A DNA stretch of 64,000 nt, taken from positions 186,001 through 250,000 of the forward strand of contig JAHISV010000012.1 of NCBI GenBank assembly GCA_018818065.1, in the 5' to 3' direction. Shown here piece by piece: positions 27,177 to 36,931 of this stretch. This DNA comes from Bacteroidota bacterium (lineage in GTDB: Bacteria > Bacteroidota > Ignavibacteria > Ignavibacteriales > Melioribacteraceae). The notes beneath the pieces were generated by a model that was not told the DNA's origin, did not search any database, and saw only the letters and a program-made list of their open reading frames with translations. How positions within the stretch are numbered: position 1 is the first letter of the stretch; each line of letters begins with the position of its first letter. The position numbers and the translations under genes were made by a program.

Positions 27177-29048
27177 TTAATATTTGTTAAATTGCACTGT
27201 AAACCTAGTGCCTTTACCCTTTTCACTATCAACTAATATTTCAGCTCCATTAATCTCACAGTATTTTTTTGCAAGAGAAAGACCTAAACCGGTTCCTTCA
27301 AACTTTCTGGTATAACCTTGCTCCTCTTGCGAAAACTTAGCAAATAGATTTGGGAAAAACTCCTTCGAAATTCCTATGCCGGTATCAGTTACATCCAGCA
27401 TTCGATTTCCATTTTTTTCATAGGCTCGGATTGTAATTGATCCCTTTTCAGTATACTTTACCGCGTTATCAAGCAGATTAATTATAAGCTGCGAAACTGT
27501 ATAACCGTCAATGAACACTAAATCGTCTTCAAGTTCATTTTCCAGAGTCAGATTAAGTCCTTTTCTCTTAGCAACATTTTTATATTCAGCATAAAGTGGG
27601 TTAACAATCTCACTTATCAGATGCATCTTCTCAAAGTGTGTTTCGTAAGTGCCTGATTCAATGTCAGACATATTAAGAATTAAATCAATAGTTCTTAATA
27701 ACCTGTTCGCGCCATGATCAATGGAGTCAAAACCTCCACGCAGTTCCTCAGGTAATCCGTCTTCAATTTCACTCCGTAAAAGTGAAGAATAACTCATTAT
27801 AGTATTTATAGGGGTTCTTATCTCGTGAGACATCTGGGCCAAGAACTCAGATTTTAGCGTATTCGCTTTTTCAGCTTCCAACTTTGCCTGTTGTAATTCT
27901 TCATTAATTGCTACTAATTCCTTCTCTGTCCTTACCTTTATTCTGTACGCCCGAATAATCATTAAGGTGATTATTATAATAAAAGCAGAAAAACCAATGA
28001 GAACATTGCGAATAGTGCCTTGCTCATTTATTTTCATATTAAGGATATTCTGCTCATGCTTTTGTGTCTCATAAATAGTGTTCACTTCCAACATCTGTCT
28101 ACTAATGTCTTCAGTGTAGAGAGTTTCCCGAAGGTTAATATATTTTTTATAATAGTTTAGCGCGGTTTCATGATAACCCATAGCTGTGTAAGTCTGAGCT
28201 AAATAATCATATCCTCTGGTTTTTGTGTGTGCAGTTATAAATTTATCTTCAAATTCAAAAACTTTGTTTAAATTCTGCAGGGCTGAATTATATTTCTTCA
28301 TTTTAAGGTATGCCTGCCCAAAATATAAATATGTTTGCGACATGCCGGTGAAATTGTTTAACTCTTCCTCAATATCCAAAGCCTGTCTATAATATTTAAG
28401 GGTTTCGTCGTAGTTTTCAAGATTCAGGTAAACACTTCCAAGGTTTTTCAAAGTTGATACCATCCCCTCAACATTGCCCAACTCACGCTTGATTATTACC
28501 GCACGACCCAAATATTCCAGAGCTTTTTGATTCTCATTTTTAACTTTATAAATATTTCCAATATTATTGTAAGATCCGGCAATACCTAAAGAATCATTAA
28601 TCTCTCTTCTTATTTTAAGAGCTTCGTTATAGTATTCCAGCGATTTATCAAGATTGCCTATGTAATTGTAGACGTTGCCAATATCATTTGTAATCTTAGC
28701 AATCTGTTGTTCGTTATTTAACTCCTCTGCTAATTTAAGAGCCGCCAAATAATTCTCTAATGAAAGATTATAGCTGCCCAATACCCTTAGTGCCAAACCA
28801 ATATTAGAGAGTAGATTTATCTGGTTAATCTTGTCGTCCAATCTTTCAGCATATACCAATCCTTCTTTACCAATACTAATACCCTTAAGTGGATTGCTTT
28901 CAATATACATTCGGGAGAGCTGAACATAAACATCATTTTTTTCAATTCCGGTTTTTGATTCAAGTAGCATATTAAGTGAATCAAGTTCGTTCTGCCCCCA
29001 AAGTTGTACTGAAACAGTGAAAAGAATTAAAAGAACAAACTTAGCCAT
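27177..29048 (-). CDS. Sensor histidine kinase with extracytoplasmic TPR domain
   Basis: 623 residues. A signal peptide (VLLILFTVSVQLWG) leads into six or seven TPR repeats at about 30-310 (GIAGSYNNIGNIYKVKNE, ALEYLGRAVIIKRELGN). One membrane helix lies near 350-370. A coiled coil leads to the DHp helix LAQMSHEIRTPINTI with acceptor His, and the ATPase domain has INLLDNAVKYTEKG, DTGIGIS and GTGLGLSLAKKY. This TPR-TM-kinase order is common in Bacteroidota-type bacteria. No receiver or DNA-binding regulator is adjacent, so the partner is unknown. Confidence 0.93.
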   Translation of the reverse strand: MAKFVLLILFTVSVQLWGQNELDSLNMLLESKTGIEKNDVYVQLSRMYIESNPLKGISIGKEGLVYAERLDDKINQINLLSNIGLALRVLGSYNLSLENYLAALKLAEELNNEQQIAKITNDIGNVYNYIGNLDKSLEYYNEALKIRREINDSLGIAGSYNNIGNIYKVKNENQKALEYLGRAVIIKRELGNVEGMVSTLKNLGSVYLNLENYDETLKYYRQALDIEEELNNFTGMSQTYLYFGQAYLKMKKYNSALQNLNKVFEFEDKFITAHTKTRGYDYLAQTYTAMGYHETALNYYKKYINLRETLYTEDISRQMLEVNTIYETQKHEQNILNMKINEQGTIRNVLIGFSAFIIIITLMIIRAYRIKVRTEKELVAINEELQQAKLEAEKANTLKSEFLAQMSHEIRTPINTIMSYSSLLRSEIEDGLPEELRGGFDSIDHGANRLLRTIDLILNMSDIESGTYETHFEKMHLISEIVNPLYAEYKNVAKRKGLNLTLENELEDDLVFIDGYTVSQLIINLLDNAVKYTEKGSITIRAYEKNGNRMLDVTDTGIGISKEFFPNLFAKFSQEEQGYTRKFEGTGLGLSLAKKYCEINGAEILVDSEKGKGTRFTVQFNKY

Positions 29049-29358
29049 CAGGTCTCCAATTAATTATACTGAGATTAATTTATTAAGTGTTAGTAAATTA
29101 AAAACAATTTCGAAATAAGCAAAAACTATATGTAACTATTAGCAGCTAATTAAATCAGGCGCAATATTTGAAAGGGGAACTAACTTCAAAGTAAATTTGG
29201 GTGCTAACTCCAGAACCAATATTCAATTTTGTTTGTTGACAATCAAATTAAGTTGCAGACAACTTTTGCCTTATTAAAACCAGATCGAAGCCGAGGAAAG
29301 TTTATCCTAAAACTTGCTGCGAATAAAAGTGATGAATAAATGAAAGAAAAATAAATAA
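29049..29358. other. Intergenic region between divergent genes
   Basis: 310 AT-rich bases between the divergent TPR kinase gene and the gene at 29359. Both promoters must lie here. I see no strong repeat or structured RNA. Confidence 0.5.
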
Positions 29359-29877
29359 ATGAGGCTCTTCATGATAGAATTTCTAAAAATCATTTTTACA
29401 AAACCAATTGAACTGTTGAAGTGGCTCACAAACCACCATCCTGGGCAACTATTTCCTACTCCTTCCACTCGCAAAGATATTCAACGAATTCCAATTGATG
29501 ATAATTCATATCTTGAAGTGTTTTGGAAAATTTTAGAATTTGGTACCGGTCCCGCCGTTTCGCTCTTTATTAATAAGGAAGAAATCCTCCGAATTGATTG
29601 CTCTGGTCCAGGAACCGGGCATCTTCATGCGGCATTTTTTTTGCCATGGGAAGGTGAAGTCCGGCTGTTTCTGCCTGAAAAAACTTGCAGCCTACAAATT
29701 GAACGCGCAGTATTTGAAATCACTCACAATTGGAATTACTATCATTCCAGAGTAGCAAATGCATCTGTTAGAAGTGTTAGACTGAATGTGAACAAAATTG
29801 AGGACGCAGCAAAAATTGCGGGTCAAAAAATGCATGTTCTTTTGGATACTGTGCCTGAACTAAAAGAAAAAACATAA
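29359..29877 (+). CDS. Conserved-looking protein of unknown function
   Basis: 172 residues, no signal peptide and no membrane segment. The N-terminus is a basic amphipathic stretch (IEFLKIIFTKPIELLKWL). The middle is a beta-rich domain with a striking glycine and histidine motif, RIDCSGPGTGHLHAAFF, which could bind a metal or ligand. The C-terminus is helical. A second ATG at 29371, 6 bases after GAGG, may be the true start. I do not recognise a family. It stands alone and ends at a hairpin shared with the convergent neighbour. Confidence 0.6.
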   Translation: MRLFMIEFLKIIFTKPIELLKWLTNHHPGQLFPTPSTRKDIQRIPIDDNSYLEVFWKILEFGTGPAVSLFINKEEILRIDCSGPGTGHLHAAFFLPWEGEVRLFLPEKTCSLQIERAVFEITHNWNYYHSRVANASVRSVRLNVNKIEDAAKIAGQKMHVLLDTVPELKEKT

Positions 29878-29924
29878 AATTGGGAGGGCTGCAATTTAGT
29901 GGCATTCTGCGATCCCTCCTAATT
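29878..29924. terminator. Bidirectional hairpin between convergent genes
   Basis: AATTGGGAGGG (29878-29888) pairs with CCCTCCTAATT (29914-29924) over 11 positions with one G-U. On the minus strand it is followed by TTTTATGTTTTTT, which fits a terminator better there than on the plus strand. The loop is 25 bases, which is long. Confidence 0.6.
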
Positions 29925-29928
29925 CAAA

Positions 29929-31785
29929 TTATTTTTGTAATACCATTTTTCTTACTTCAGAATAATTACCAGAGGTTAATCTGTAAAAATATATTCCCGA
30001 GTTAGCCATCTCACGTGAGGAACTTTTACCATTCCAGTTGCTTGTATGATCCCCTGCATTCAGATCATTATCTATCAGATTGACAATGTGTTCACCCAGA
30101 CTGTTAAACACATCCAGCTTTACATGCGAGGATTTTTCCAGTGAGAAAGAGATGAGTGTGGATGGATTAAATGGATTTGGATAATTATTCATCAATCTAA
30201 AATCTCGGTCAAGTTCTGGTTCTCCCATTGACGACACAGGCGAAAAATCTTCATCCATTTTAATTATGAAGATGTCATTACTTCCGTTGTGTTCCTTATC
30301 GTAAGCGTTGAATGAAACAGGAAAGTTTACGGATTTGGTTGCCCCTATCACATATATCCCCTCATTGGTAACTAAGACCTGACCAAAATCATCATCACCG
30401 GAGTCTCCCACATAAGTTGAACTATGAACTGTTGTTAAATCATTGCTGAAACATGAGACAAAAACATCTCCGGCATACTTCGTCCCACCACTATAAGTGT
30501 TACTTACTACACCATTTGAGGTTGGAAAGTTATTAGAAGAAGTTGTTCCACCTATAAATATGTCACCATTTGAAGCGGCACTCAAACCGTAGGCACAATC
30601 CCAGGCGCCGCCGCCCAAAAATGATGACGCTGTTAATTGAGATAAGTCCGGGGCGAATTTGGCTATAAAAGCGTCATCACCAACATTATTACCCTCGGTA
30701 CCGGCGTAATTTTCGTAAGCCGCTCCTGTTGTTGTCGGGTAATTTGATGCTCCGGTATGACCGCCGATAAAAATGTTATCATCACTATCAATTGTCAAAG
30801 CATAACAAAAATCCCAGCCGTTTGAACCGCCGATATATGTTGAAGAGACAAGCGTGGTTAAGTCAGCTGAAAATTTACTAACGAATCCATCATAAGTGCC
30901 AAAGTTGAATGATTTATCGTAAGCTCCATCTGTAGTAGGATAGTTTGTTGAGGAAGTCCAGCCTGCAACAACAAGTTCACCCAGCGAGTTAAATTCTATT
31001 GCCTCAATAAATTCATCCTGGGCTCCGCCGATAAAGGTTGAACCAATCAAATTGGAAAGGTTCGCATCAAGCACCGTTATAAAACAATCAACCTTAAAGA
31101 ATCCACCCGTATTTAAAGTAGTAGCGTAAGCGCCCACTGAAACAACAAAATCGCCGGATGCGGTAGCACCCGCTATTGCAATATTTCCATCAGGGGCAAT
31201 CGCAAGATCCGCGCAGCACTCATGGTTAGTTCCTCCCACATAAGTTGAGGCTAAGATAGTGGAAAGATCATTGGAGAGTTTCATAACAAATACATCGCCG
31301 GATCCATAGGGTCCAGCCGCACTGCTTCCACTATAAGATTCATCATAGGCGCCACCTGTAACAGGAAAGTTGTTGGATTCTGTTATCCCCGATAAATATA
31401 TATTTCCATCACCATCAATTTCAATAGCACGTGCTTCCTCGTTTCCGGTACCTCCAATGTAAGTTGAGGCTATCAATGTTGAGAGATCAGCGCTCAGTTT
31501 AGCAACAAACAGATCAACACCGCCGCCTCGCGACTGAGATACAACTCCGGAAGTTGTAGGAAAATTACTTGAAATAGTTGAACCGGCAATAATTATATCA
31601 CCATTTGAATCCTGCGCTACATTAGAACCGGTGTAGTAAGAACCATCATTCCCACTGCCACCAAGTAAAGTTGAAATCATATCATCCGTAATTTTAGGAA
31701 GTGACTGAGCATATAATCCCTGTATAATGCTACCTCCAAATACGATAACAACCAAGCAAAGGAAAAGCTTTTTATTAGTATTCAT
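29929..31785 (-). CDS. Exported SBBP-repeat beta-propeller protein with T9SS sorting domain
   Basis: 618 residues. A signal peptide ends near QSLPKI. Seven SBBP-type repeats of about 65-70 residues follow, each with a strand of the STYIGG type and a GNIYLSG or GDIFIGG strand, consistent with a beta-propeller. The last 85 residues are a type A C-terminal sorting domain of type IX secretion: MNNYPNPFNPST, then VKLDVFNSLGEHI, and a final YRLTSGNYSEVRKMVLQK. It should be exported across the outer membrane and attached or released. It is the downstream member of a tandem pair with the gene at 31930 and shares its N-terminal KITDD start of the first repeat. Confidence 0.9.
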   Translation of the reverse strand: MNTNKKLFLCLVVIVFGGSIIQGLYAQSLPKITDDMISTLLGGSGNDGSYYTGSNVAQDSNGDIIIAGSTISSNFPTTSGVVSQSRGGGVDLFVAKLSADLSTLIASTYIGGTGNEEARAIEIDGDGNIYLSGITESNNFPVTGGAYDESYSGSSAAGPYGSGDVFVMKLSNDLSTILASTYVGGTNHECCADLAIAPDGNIAIAGATASGDFVVSVGAYATTLNTGGFFKVDCFITVLDANLSNLIGSTFIGGAQDEFIEAIEFNSLGELVVAGWTSSTNYPTTDGAYDKSFNFGTYDGFVSKFSADLTTLVSSTYIGGSNGWDFCYALTIDSDDNIFIGGHTGASNYPTTTGAAYENYAGTEGNNVGDDAFIAKFAPDLSQLTASSFLGGGAWDCAYGLSAASNGDIFIGGTTSSNNFPTSNGVVSNTYSGGTKYAGDVFVSCFSNDLTTVHSSTYVGDSGDDDFGQVLVTNEGIYVIGATKSVNFPVSFNAYDKEHNGSNDIFIIKMDEDFSPVSSMGEPELDRDFRLMNNYPNPFNPSTLISFSLEKSSHVKLDVFNSLGEHIVNLIDNDLNAGDHTSNWNGKSSSREMANSGIYFYRLTSGNYSEVRKMVLQK

Positions 31786-31929
31786 TTATATTATCCCAAA
31801 ATGTTAATCACCGCTATAAAGATAACCTTATACTCATAAAATTTATCCCATAATACTGCTGGTGACCATTTTTTACCCCTGAAAGGTATTATTAATCAAC
31901 GAATAACATATTGTATTCGGGAGAAAGAC

Positions 31930-33750
31930 TTATCGGAGCAAAATCATTTTTTTTGTTATGCTCTTACCTGTAGAATTTAACGAGTACAAGTACATACCCG
32001 AAGATACATCATTTCCAAGCATGTTCTTCCCGTCCCAGGTTATTGACCGGGTTCCACTTTCCAGTATACCATTAGCCAATATCTTGATAAGTTCACCTGA
32101 AATGTTATGTACTGATAAAACAACCTGTTGTCTCTCGGGCAGTGCGAAATTTATTGTTGTAGCTGGATTAAAAGGATTTGGATAATTGTTCATTAGTTTA
32201 AAACCGACAAGTGTACTGCCTTCTTCATCTCTTTCAACGCCTGAAATTTTCTTGCTTAATCTGGCAACAAAGCAATCCGAATCACCTCCATTATATCCAC
32301 TGCTAAAGGAATTATTGTCTACAGGCAGGTCGATGGAAGAGGTAAATCCTGATATATAAATATTGTTTTCATTGTCAATGGTTATACAACTGGATTCATC
32401 GTAGCCGGTACCTCCATAATAACTTGAATAAATAAGAGTAGATAGATCGTTACTTATTACACTTAAAAAACCATCAAAATTATTATTCCCCGGCTTAAGT
32501 GTTGTACTGAATGCGCCATTAGTTGTGGGAAAGTTTAATGACCCCGTATTTCCTGTAATGTAGATATTCCCTTCAGAGTCCAACTGCATATCTCTGCATA
32601 TATCCTGATTGTTACCACCCAGCATTGTAGATGCCATCAGGATCGTTAACTCAGGATTAAACTTTGCCAAAAAAGCATCCCTCACTCCCTTGAATTCTGC
32701 TTGTAACACACCGTTTGTAATAGGGAATGAAGGAGAGAAAGTATAGCCGGCTAAAATTACGTTTCCTTCATAATCAATTCTGAGAGCTAATGCTTCCTCC
32801 TCAGCCACAGAGCCAAAATAAGTTGAGGCAATGATGTCTGTAAGGCTGTTGTTAAATTTTGTTATAAATATATCAGGAGACCCGTCGAATGAGTTATCAT
32901 AAGTCCTTGAAGTAGTTGGAATACCACCGCCTTCAGTTTCGCCACAAATATAAATGTTTTCATCAGAATCAATTTCCATTGATAAACGCCATTCAGCGCC
33001 GGGACCTCCCAAATAGGTAGAACCCAAAAGAGTAGTAAGACCGTTATCAAATTTCGCAACGAAGGCATCACCACCCTGACTGCCGCCGCCGGCATATGTT
33101 TTATCATACGAATTTTCAAGTAGTGGTAAGTCCGAAGATTTAGTTAACCCGGCCACATAAACAGATCCATTTTCTGCTACTCTTATATCAACTCTTGGCC
33201 ACTGTTGCCCTTCGCTTGAGCTGCCACCAAAATATGTTGATCTGATTATTTTTGTAAGATCGTTATCAAGAACGGAAATATATAAATCCAGACCCCCGTT
33301 GTGTGTCCTATCGAATGCTCCTTCCGTAGTTGGAAAGTCAACAGAATATGTGTATCCTGCAACATAAACATTCCCCTCTCCATCCAGGTCAAGCCCCATA
33401 CCAAGTTCAGTTGATGACCCGCCTAAGTATGTAGCTGCCAGCAAAGTCTGTAAATTCGGATCAAATTTAGCTATAAACCGATTGCTTACTGAGCCAACAA
33501 AATCTTTTTGATAAGTTCCTGGGGAAGTAGGAAAATCCACCGAACGTGTATTACCACTTATAAAGATATTTCCTTCCCTGTCAATTGCCATTGATGTTTC
33601 ATAATCATCGTCGAGTCCGGTTCCGCCCAGATATGTTGAAATGATATCATCAGTAATTTTGGACAATGTTTGAGCAGAGAATTGAAGTGAATAAATACCT
33701 GATAACGAAAAAAAAATGAATATAATAGTAATCTTTTGAAAATATTTCAT
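31930..33750 (-). CDS. Exported SBBP-repeat beta-propeller protein with T9SS sorting domain (paralogue)
   Basis: 606 residues with the same plan as its neighbour at 29929: signal peptide, the KITDDIISTYLGG opening, seven SBBP-type repeats (STYLGG, STYFGG, SSYYGG strands with GNIYISG partners), and a C-terminal sorting domain starting MNNYPNPFNPAT and ending SITKKMILLR. The two are a tandem duplication that has diverged. Repeats of this kind are common on secreted proteins of Ignavibacteria and related groups; the ligand or surface role is unknown. The gap between the two genes is 144 bases. Confidence 0.9.
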   Translation of the reverse strand: MKYFQKITIIFIFFSLSGIYSLQFSAQTLSKITDDIISTYLGGTGLDDDYETSMAIDREGNIFISGNTRSVDFPTSPGTYQKDFVGSVSNRFIAKFDPNLQTLLAATYLGGSSTELGMGLDLDGEGNVYVAGYTYSVDFPTTEGAFDRTHNGGLDLYISVLDNDLTKIIRSTYFGGSSSEGQQWPRVDIRVAENGSVYVAGLTKSSDLPLLENSYDKTYAGGGSQGGDAFVAKFDNGLTTLLGSTYLGGPGAEWRLSMEIDSDENIYICGETEGGGIPTTSRTYDNSFDGSPDIFITKFNNSLTDIIASTYFGSVAEEEALALRIDYEGNVILAGYTFSPSFPITNGVLQAEFKGVRDAFLAKFNPELTILMASTMLGGNNQDICRDMQLDSEGNIYITGNTGSLNFPTTNGAFSTTLKPGNNNFDGFLSVISNDLSTLIYSSYYGGTGYDESSCITIDNENNIYISGFTSSIDLPVDNNSFSSGYNGGDSDCFVARLSKKISGVERDEEGSTLVGFKLMNNYPNPFNPATTINFALPERQQVVLSVHNISGELIKILANGILESGTRSITWDGKNMLGNDVSSGMYLYSLNSTGKSITKKMILLR

Positions 33751-34032
33751 TTGATGTAAACCCCTGGATTATATAACCACGATAAAATAGTTTTAAACAA
33801 ACACGTTAACTGTAATAATTATATTGACGTACATATAATATGGACGAAAGGTCTAATCGATCCATTACAAACATTGTTTTTTATTTCTTAGAATTTTCAC
33901 AAGAAATGATTGATTTAATAGTTTCCATCAGAAGTATTACGACCAAATTGAATATTTTTTGTATCTTAGTGACCGATAATTTAAAGTCAATTTAACCTAA
34001 TAGATTTTCTAAGCACGATGGAGGAATAACAG

Positions 34033-34266
34033 ATGTTTTCCGACAAGTTGTTACAAGAAGTACCAACCATACTTAAGAGGAAATCGAAAGTAAAATACAA
34101 GGTAATCGACACCACCAATCCAAATGATATTTCCGAAACTACACTTAACGAGTTTAATAAATATGGCTGGGAACTGGTAAGTATTGTAAGTTGCCTTTTG
34201 GGAGAAACTCCCGGTTACAAAATGATTTTCAAAAGCATTGAAGAAGTTTTTGTGCCGGAGCCGTGA
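34033..34266 (+). CDS. Small DUF4177-like protein
   Basis: 77 residues. The pattern KYKVIDT, then LNEFNKYGWELVSIVS and a final GYKMIFK, is that of the small DUF4177 domain, a strand-helix-strand unit often found as a stand-alone protein. A clear GGAGG lies 8 bases before the ATG. It precedes hutD by 4 bases in the same direction, so the two form a unit. The molecular role of the domain is not known. Confidence 0.75.
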   Translation: MFSDKLLQEVPTILKRKSKVKYKVIDTTNPNDISETTLNEFNKYGWELVSIVSCLLGETPGYKMIFKSIEEVFVPEP

Positions 34267-34270
34267 ATCA

Positions 34271-34849
34271 ATGAACGTTTCCATTTTTGAAAAGCACCAT
34301 TTCCGTACCAGCCTTTGGTCAGGTGGCTCTACAACCCAGTTGTATATTTCCCCTGCTGATACTAGCTACGCAGATCGTAATTTTAATATAAGAATAAGCT
34401 CCGCCAAAGTAGAAGTTGAGAATTCTACCTTCACTTCCCTGCCCGACGTAAACCGTAAACTGATGATATTAGAAGGTGAAATTACCATAACCCACCGGGA
34501 CGAATACAGCAAGCACCTGAAACCCTTTGACGTTGATACCTTTAGCGGCGACTGGCACACAACCGCCATTGGTACCTGCACAGATTTTAATGTAATGACA
34601 ACCGGCAGCATAAAAAGTGAACTATACAGTTTGCCTCTTGCAGCCAACAGCAGCACCAATATGAACTTAAATGAGCAGTGGAAAACATTGTATTTATACC
34701 TTTTTTCGGGGGATCTACATCTGGAAATAGACCAAAATGACTACCACATCAAGAAAGGTAATTTGCTGGTTGCCATAGACGTTAACAACTCCCTGTTTTC
34801 TTTACGTGCGATTGACAACTGCCAGGTTGTTGTTGTAAAAACGAGTTAG
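34271..34849 (+). CDS. HutD-family cupin protein
   Basis: About 192 residues. Family pattern: LWSGGSTTQLYISP, FNIRISSAKVE, FTSLPDVNRKLMILEG, FDVDTFSGDWHTTAIG and FNVMTTG. HutD is a cupin-fold protein linked with histidine use in some bacteria, but it is also often found without hut genes, as here. The open frame begins at 34238 inside the previous gene; the ATG at 34271, right after that gene's stop, is the better start. No hutH, hutU or hutI is in the window, so a role in histidine breakdown cannot be claimed. Confidence 0.85.
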   Translation: MNVSIFEKHHFRTSLWSGGSTTQLYISPADTSYADRNFNIRISSAKVEVENSTFTSLPDVNRKLMILEGEITITHRDEYSKHLKPFDVDTFSGDWHTTAIGTCTDFNVMTTGSIKSELYSLPLAANSSTNMNLNEQWKTLYLYLFSGDLHLEIDQNDYHIKKGNLLVAIDVNNSLFSLRAIDNCQVVVVKTS

Positions 34850-34973
34850 TGATTGAATTGGAAATAACGCACTTGTAAATTAAAGTAGTTGCAGCTCGAC
34901 ACGGACGTATAGAGAAATGCCAAACAGTTCATACAATTAAATTGTAATTTTAGCTAAGGACATAATACTCCAC

Positions 34974-35792
34974 ATGATAAAAGCATTCAACATCCCAATA
35001 GCTCAAAACAATGAAGAAAAGAAAGAGTATCGCTGGCAGGTTGCTGTTAGTCTTTTAATACTCTTTGTTTCATTCTCTCTCGCAAATGTTGCATTTTTAA
35101 GAGAAGTAAACAGACTTAAGGTGGAAGCCGGCAATATCGGGAATAAGTTATCCATACCTCTATTTGATCATTTGCTTAGCACAGGCATCTATAGCCTTAT
35201 ACTTGGTGCCGTTATAATTTTTATCGGTTTATGGGTATCCTCAAGAGCCAACCTGGGGGCACCAGTTCTTGCCCGGCTGTTTTCAAAAAAACCAGTTAAT
35301 AAGTTGATAAATTGGAAGTCTTTTCTCTCAAGTATCATTTTAGCTGTTGTTGTTGCGGTTGTAATATTGGGATTATTTGAATTACAAAAATCTTTATACC
35401 CTGTAGCGGCTCTCCAGGAACGCCCTTCAAAACTTTATTATATACATGTTTCCTTTGTAGCCGGCACTACCGAAGAAATAGTATTCCGCATTGGTTTAAT
35501 GTCGTTACTCGTTACTGCCTTTCAGTTTTTAAGAAAATTGGAGAAACCAACAAATACACTGGTATGGATGGGAATCATTCTTTCCTCACTTGTATTCGGA
35601 CTTGTGCACTTCCCCATTACCAGCAACTTTTTTGAACTTACTCCTTTTACTATTGGTGTTACCATGGCTGGTAATTTAATAACCGGCACAACCTTCGGAT
35701 GGATATTCTGGAAGCGTGGATTGCTGGTCGCCATAGCGGCACATATTGCTTTCGATCTCACCTTTCACGTCATTGGCTCCCCTTTCGGATAA
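34974..35792 (+). CDS. CPBP-family intramembrane metalloprotease
   Basis: 272 residues with about seven hydrophobic segments. The family motifs are in order: TTEEIVFRIGLM (EExxxR), SLVFGLVHFPIT (FxxxH) and a last motif in AIAAHIAFDLTFH. These residues form the active site of CAAX/ABI-type membrane proteases related to Rce1. The first 20 residues are a charged cytoplasmic tail. No bacteriocin or prenylation gene is nearby to suggest a substrate. Confidence 0.88.
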   Translation: MIKAFNIPIAQNNEEKKEYRWQVAVSLLILFVSFSLANVAFLREVNRLKVEAGNIGNKLSIPLFDHLLSTGIYSLILGAVIIFIGLWVSSRANLGAPVLARLFSKKPVNKLINWKSFLSSIILAVVVAVVILGLFELQKSLYPVAALQERPSKLYYIHVSFVAGTTEEIVFRIGLMSLLVTAFQFLRKLEKPTNTLVWMGIILSSLVFGLVHFPITSNFFELTPFTIGVTMAGNLITGTTFGWIFWKRGLLVAIAAHIAFDLTFHVIGSPFG

Positions 35793-36038
35793 ATATAGAA
35801 TTGAAAAAATTGGGAGTTAGTAACATTTATCAATTACCTTGTTAAGAGTAATTCTTTACTAAAAGTATCGTATAAGTTTTATAACAGATAAATGGCACAC
35901 CTATTGTTATTCTAAATAACAGACGGAATAAAATATTATGAATCAAGCTTTGAAGCTTCGGCAAACATGTTCATATATTTTTTGTTAGTTTTGCCTTGGT
36001 AAGGGTATATTTTATTTTTAATAAAAACTGGTAATATT

Positions 36039-36848
36039 ATGGTAATCGATGTTCACACACATATAAATAATTATCACGAAGATAGAGTTGTTTCACTTGA
36101 AGATTGTTTAAACCAGCTAACAGATAGTATGGGTGAGAGCAATATTGATTATGCACTGGTGCTTACCTCCTACAAAGTAAATGAGCACAGACCTGGCATT
36201 AAAAAAGTTGTGGAGGCTACCCGGGACAGGAAAAACCTGGGTGTAGTTGCCGGAATAAGTTATTTGAACTACAAGCAAAGTGATCTTCGGGAATTGAGTG
36301 ATTACCTGGAAGATGGACTTATTAAAGGACTTAAACTTTACCCGGGCTACGAACCATTTTATCCCTACGACAACAGATTGAAAGTAATCTATGATTTAGC
36401 AGTTGAATACGACGTACCCATGATGTTCCATTCCGGTGATACTTTTACCTCAAGCGGAAGAGTTCGCTTTTCGCAACCAATCCATATTGACGATGTGGCG
36501 GTTGATAATCCTGACATGAAAATTGTTATATGTCACGTTGGTAATCCATGGATTAAAGACTGCATGGAAGTTGTTTACAAAAACAAAAATGTCTACACTG
36601 ATTTTTCAGGATTGGTGCTTGGCGATTTTACGGAAAAATTTGAAAAGTATATGAAGAACGAGCTGGAAGAAATGATACTCTATGCCGGTGAACCAAAATA
36701 CCTGTTGTTTGGAACTGACTGGCCAATCTCTTCCATGAAATCGTATCTCAATTTTATGAAGCAGCTGGATCTGCCGGACGAGAAAAAAGAATTAATCCTT
36801 TGGAAGAATGCCGCGGAGCTTTTTAAAATTGATGTTTCACAACTTTAG
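36039..36848 (+). CDS. Amidohydrolase-family (TatD/ACMSD-like) metal hydrolase
   Basis: 269 residues, a TIM-barrel metallohydrolase of the amidohydrolase-related family. Metal site motifs: IDVHTHIN at the N-terminus (HxH), MMFHSGD (His), VICHVGNPW (His) and LLFGTDWPIS (Asp). GLIKGLKLYPGYEPFYPYD resembles the substrate loop of the ACMSD-like branch. The length is normal. A TAGTTTTG box at 35986-35993 resembles the -7 element of Bacteroidota promoters, but no matching -33 box was found. The substrate is not predictable from context. Confidence 0.85.
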   Translation: MVIDVHTHINNYHEDRVVSLEDCLNQLTDSMGESNIDYALVLTSYKVNEHRPGIKKVVEATRDRKNLGVVAGISYLNYKQSDLRELSDYLEDGLIKGLKLYPGYEPFYPYDNRLKVIYDLAVEYDVPMMFHSGDTFTSSGRVRFSQPIHIDDVAVDNPDMKIVICHVGNPWIKDCMEVVYKNKNVYTDFSGLVLGDFTEKFEKYMKNELEEMILYAGEPKYLLFGTDWPISSMKSYLNFMKQLDLPDEKKELILWKNAAELFKIDVSQL

Positions 36849-36931
36849 GAAAATTGTGAATACTTGATTTCGTTTTCAAGAAAAAAGGCAAAACCAAAAA
36901 CCATACCACTATATTATTAAATGGAGTAATT

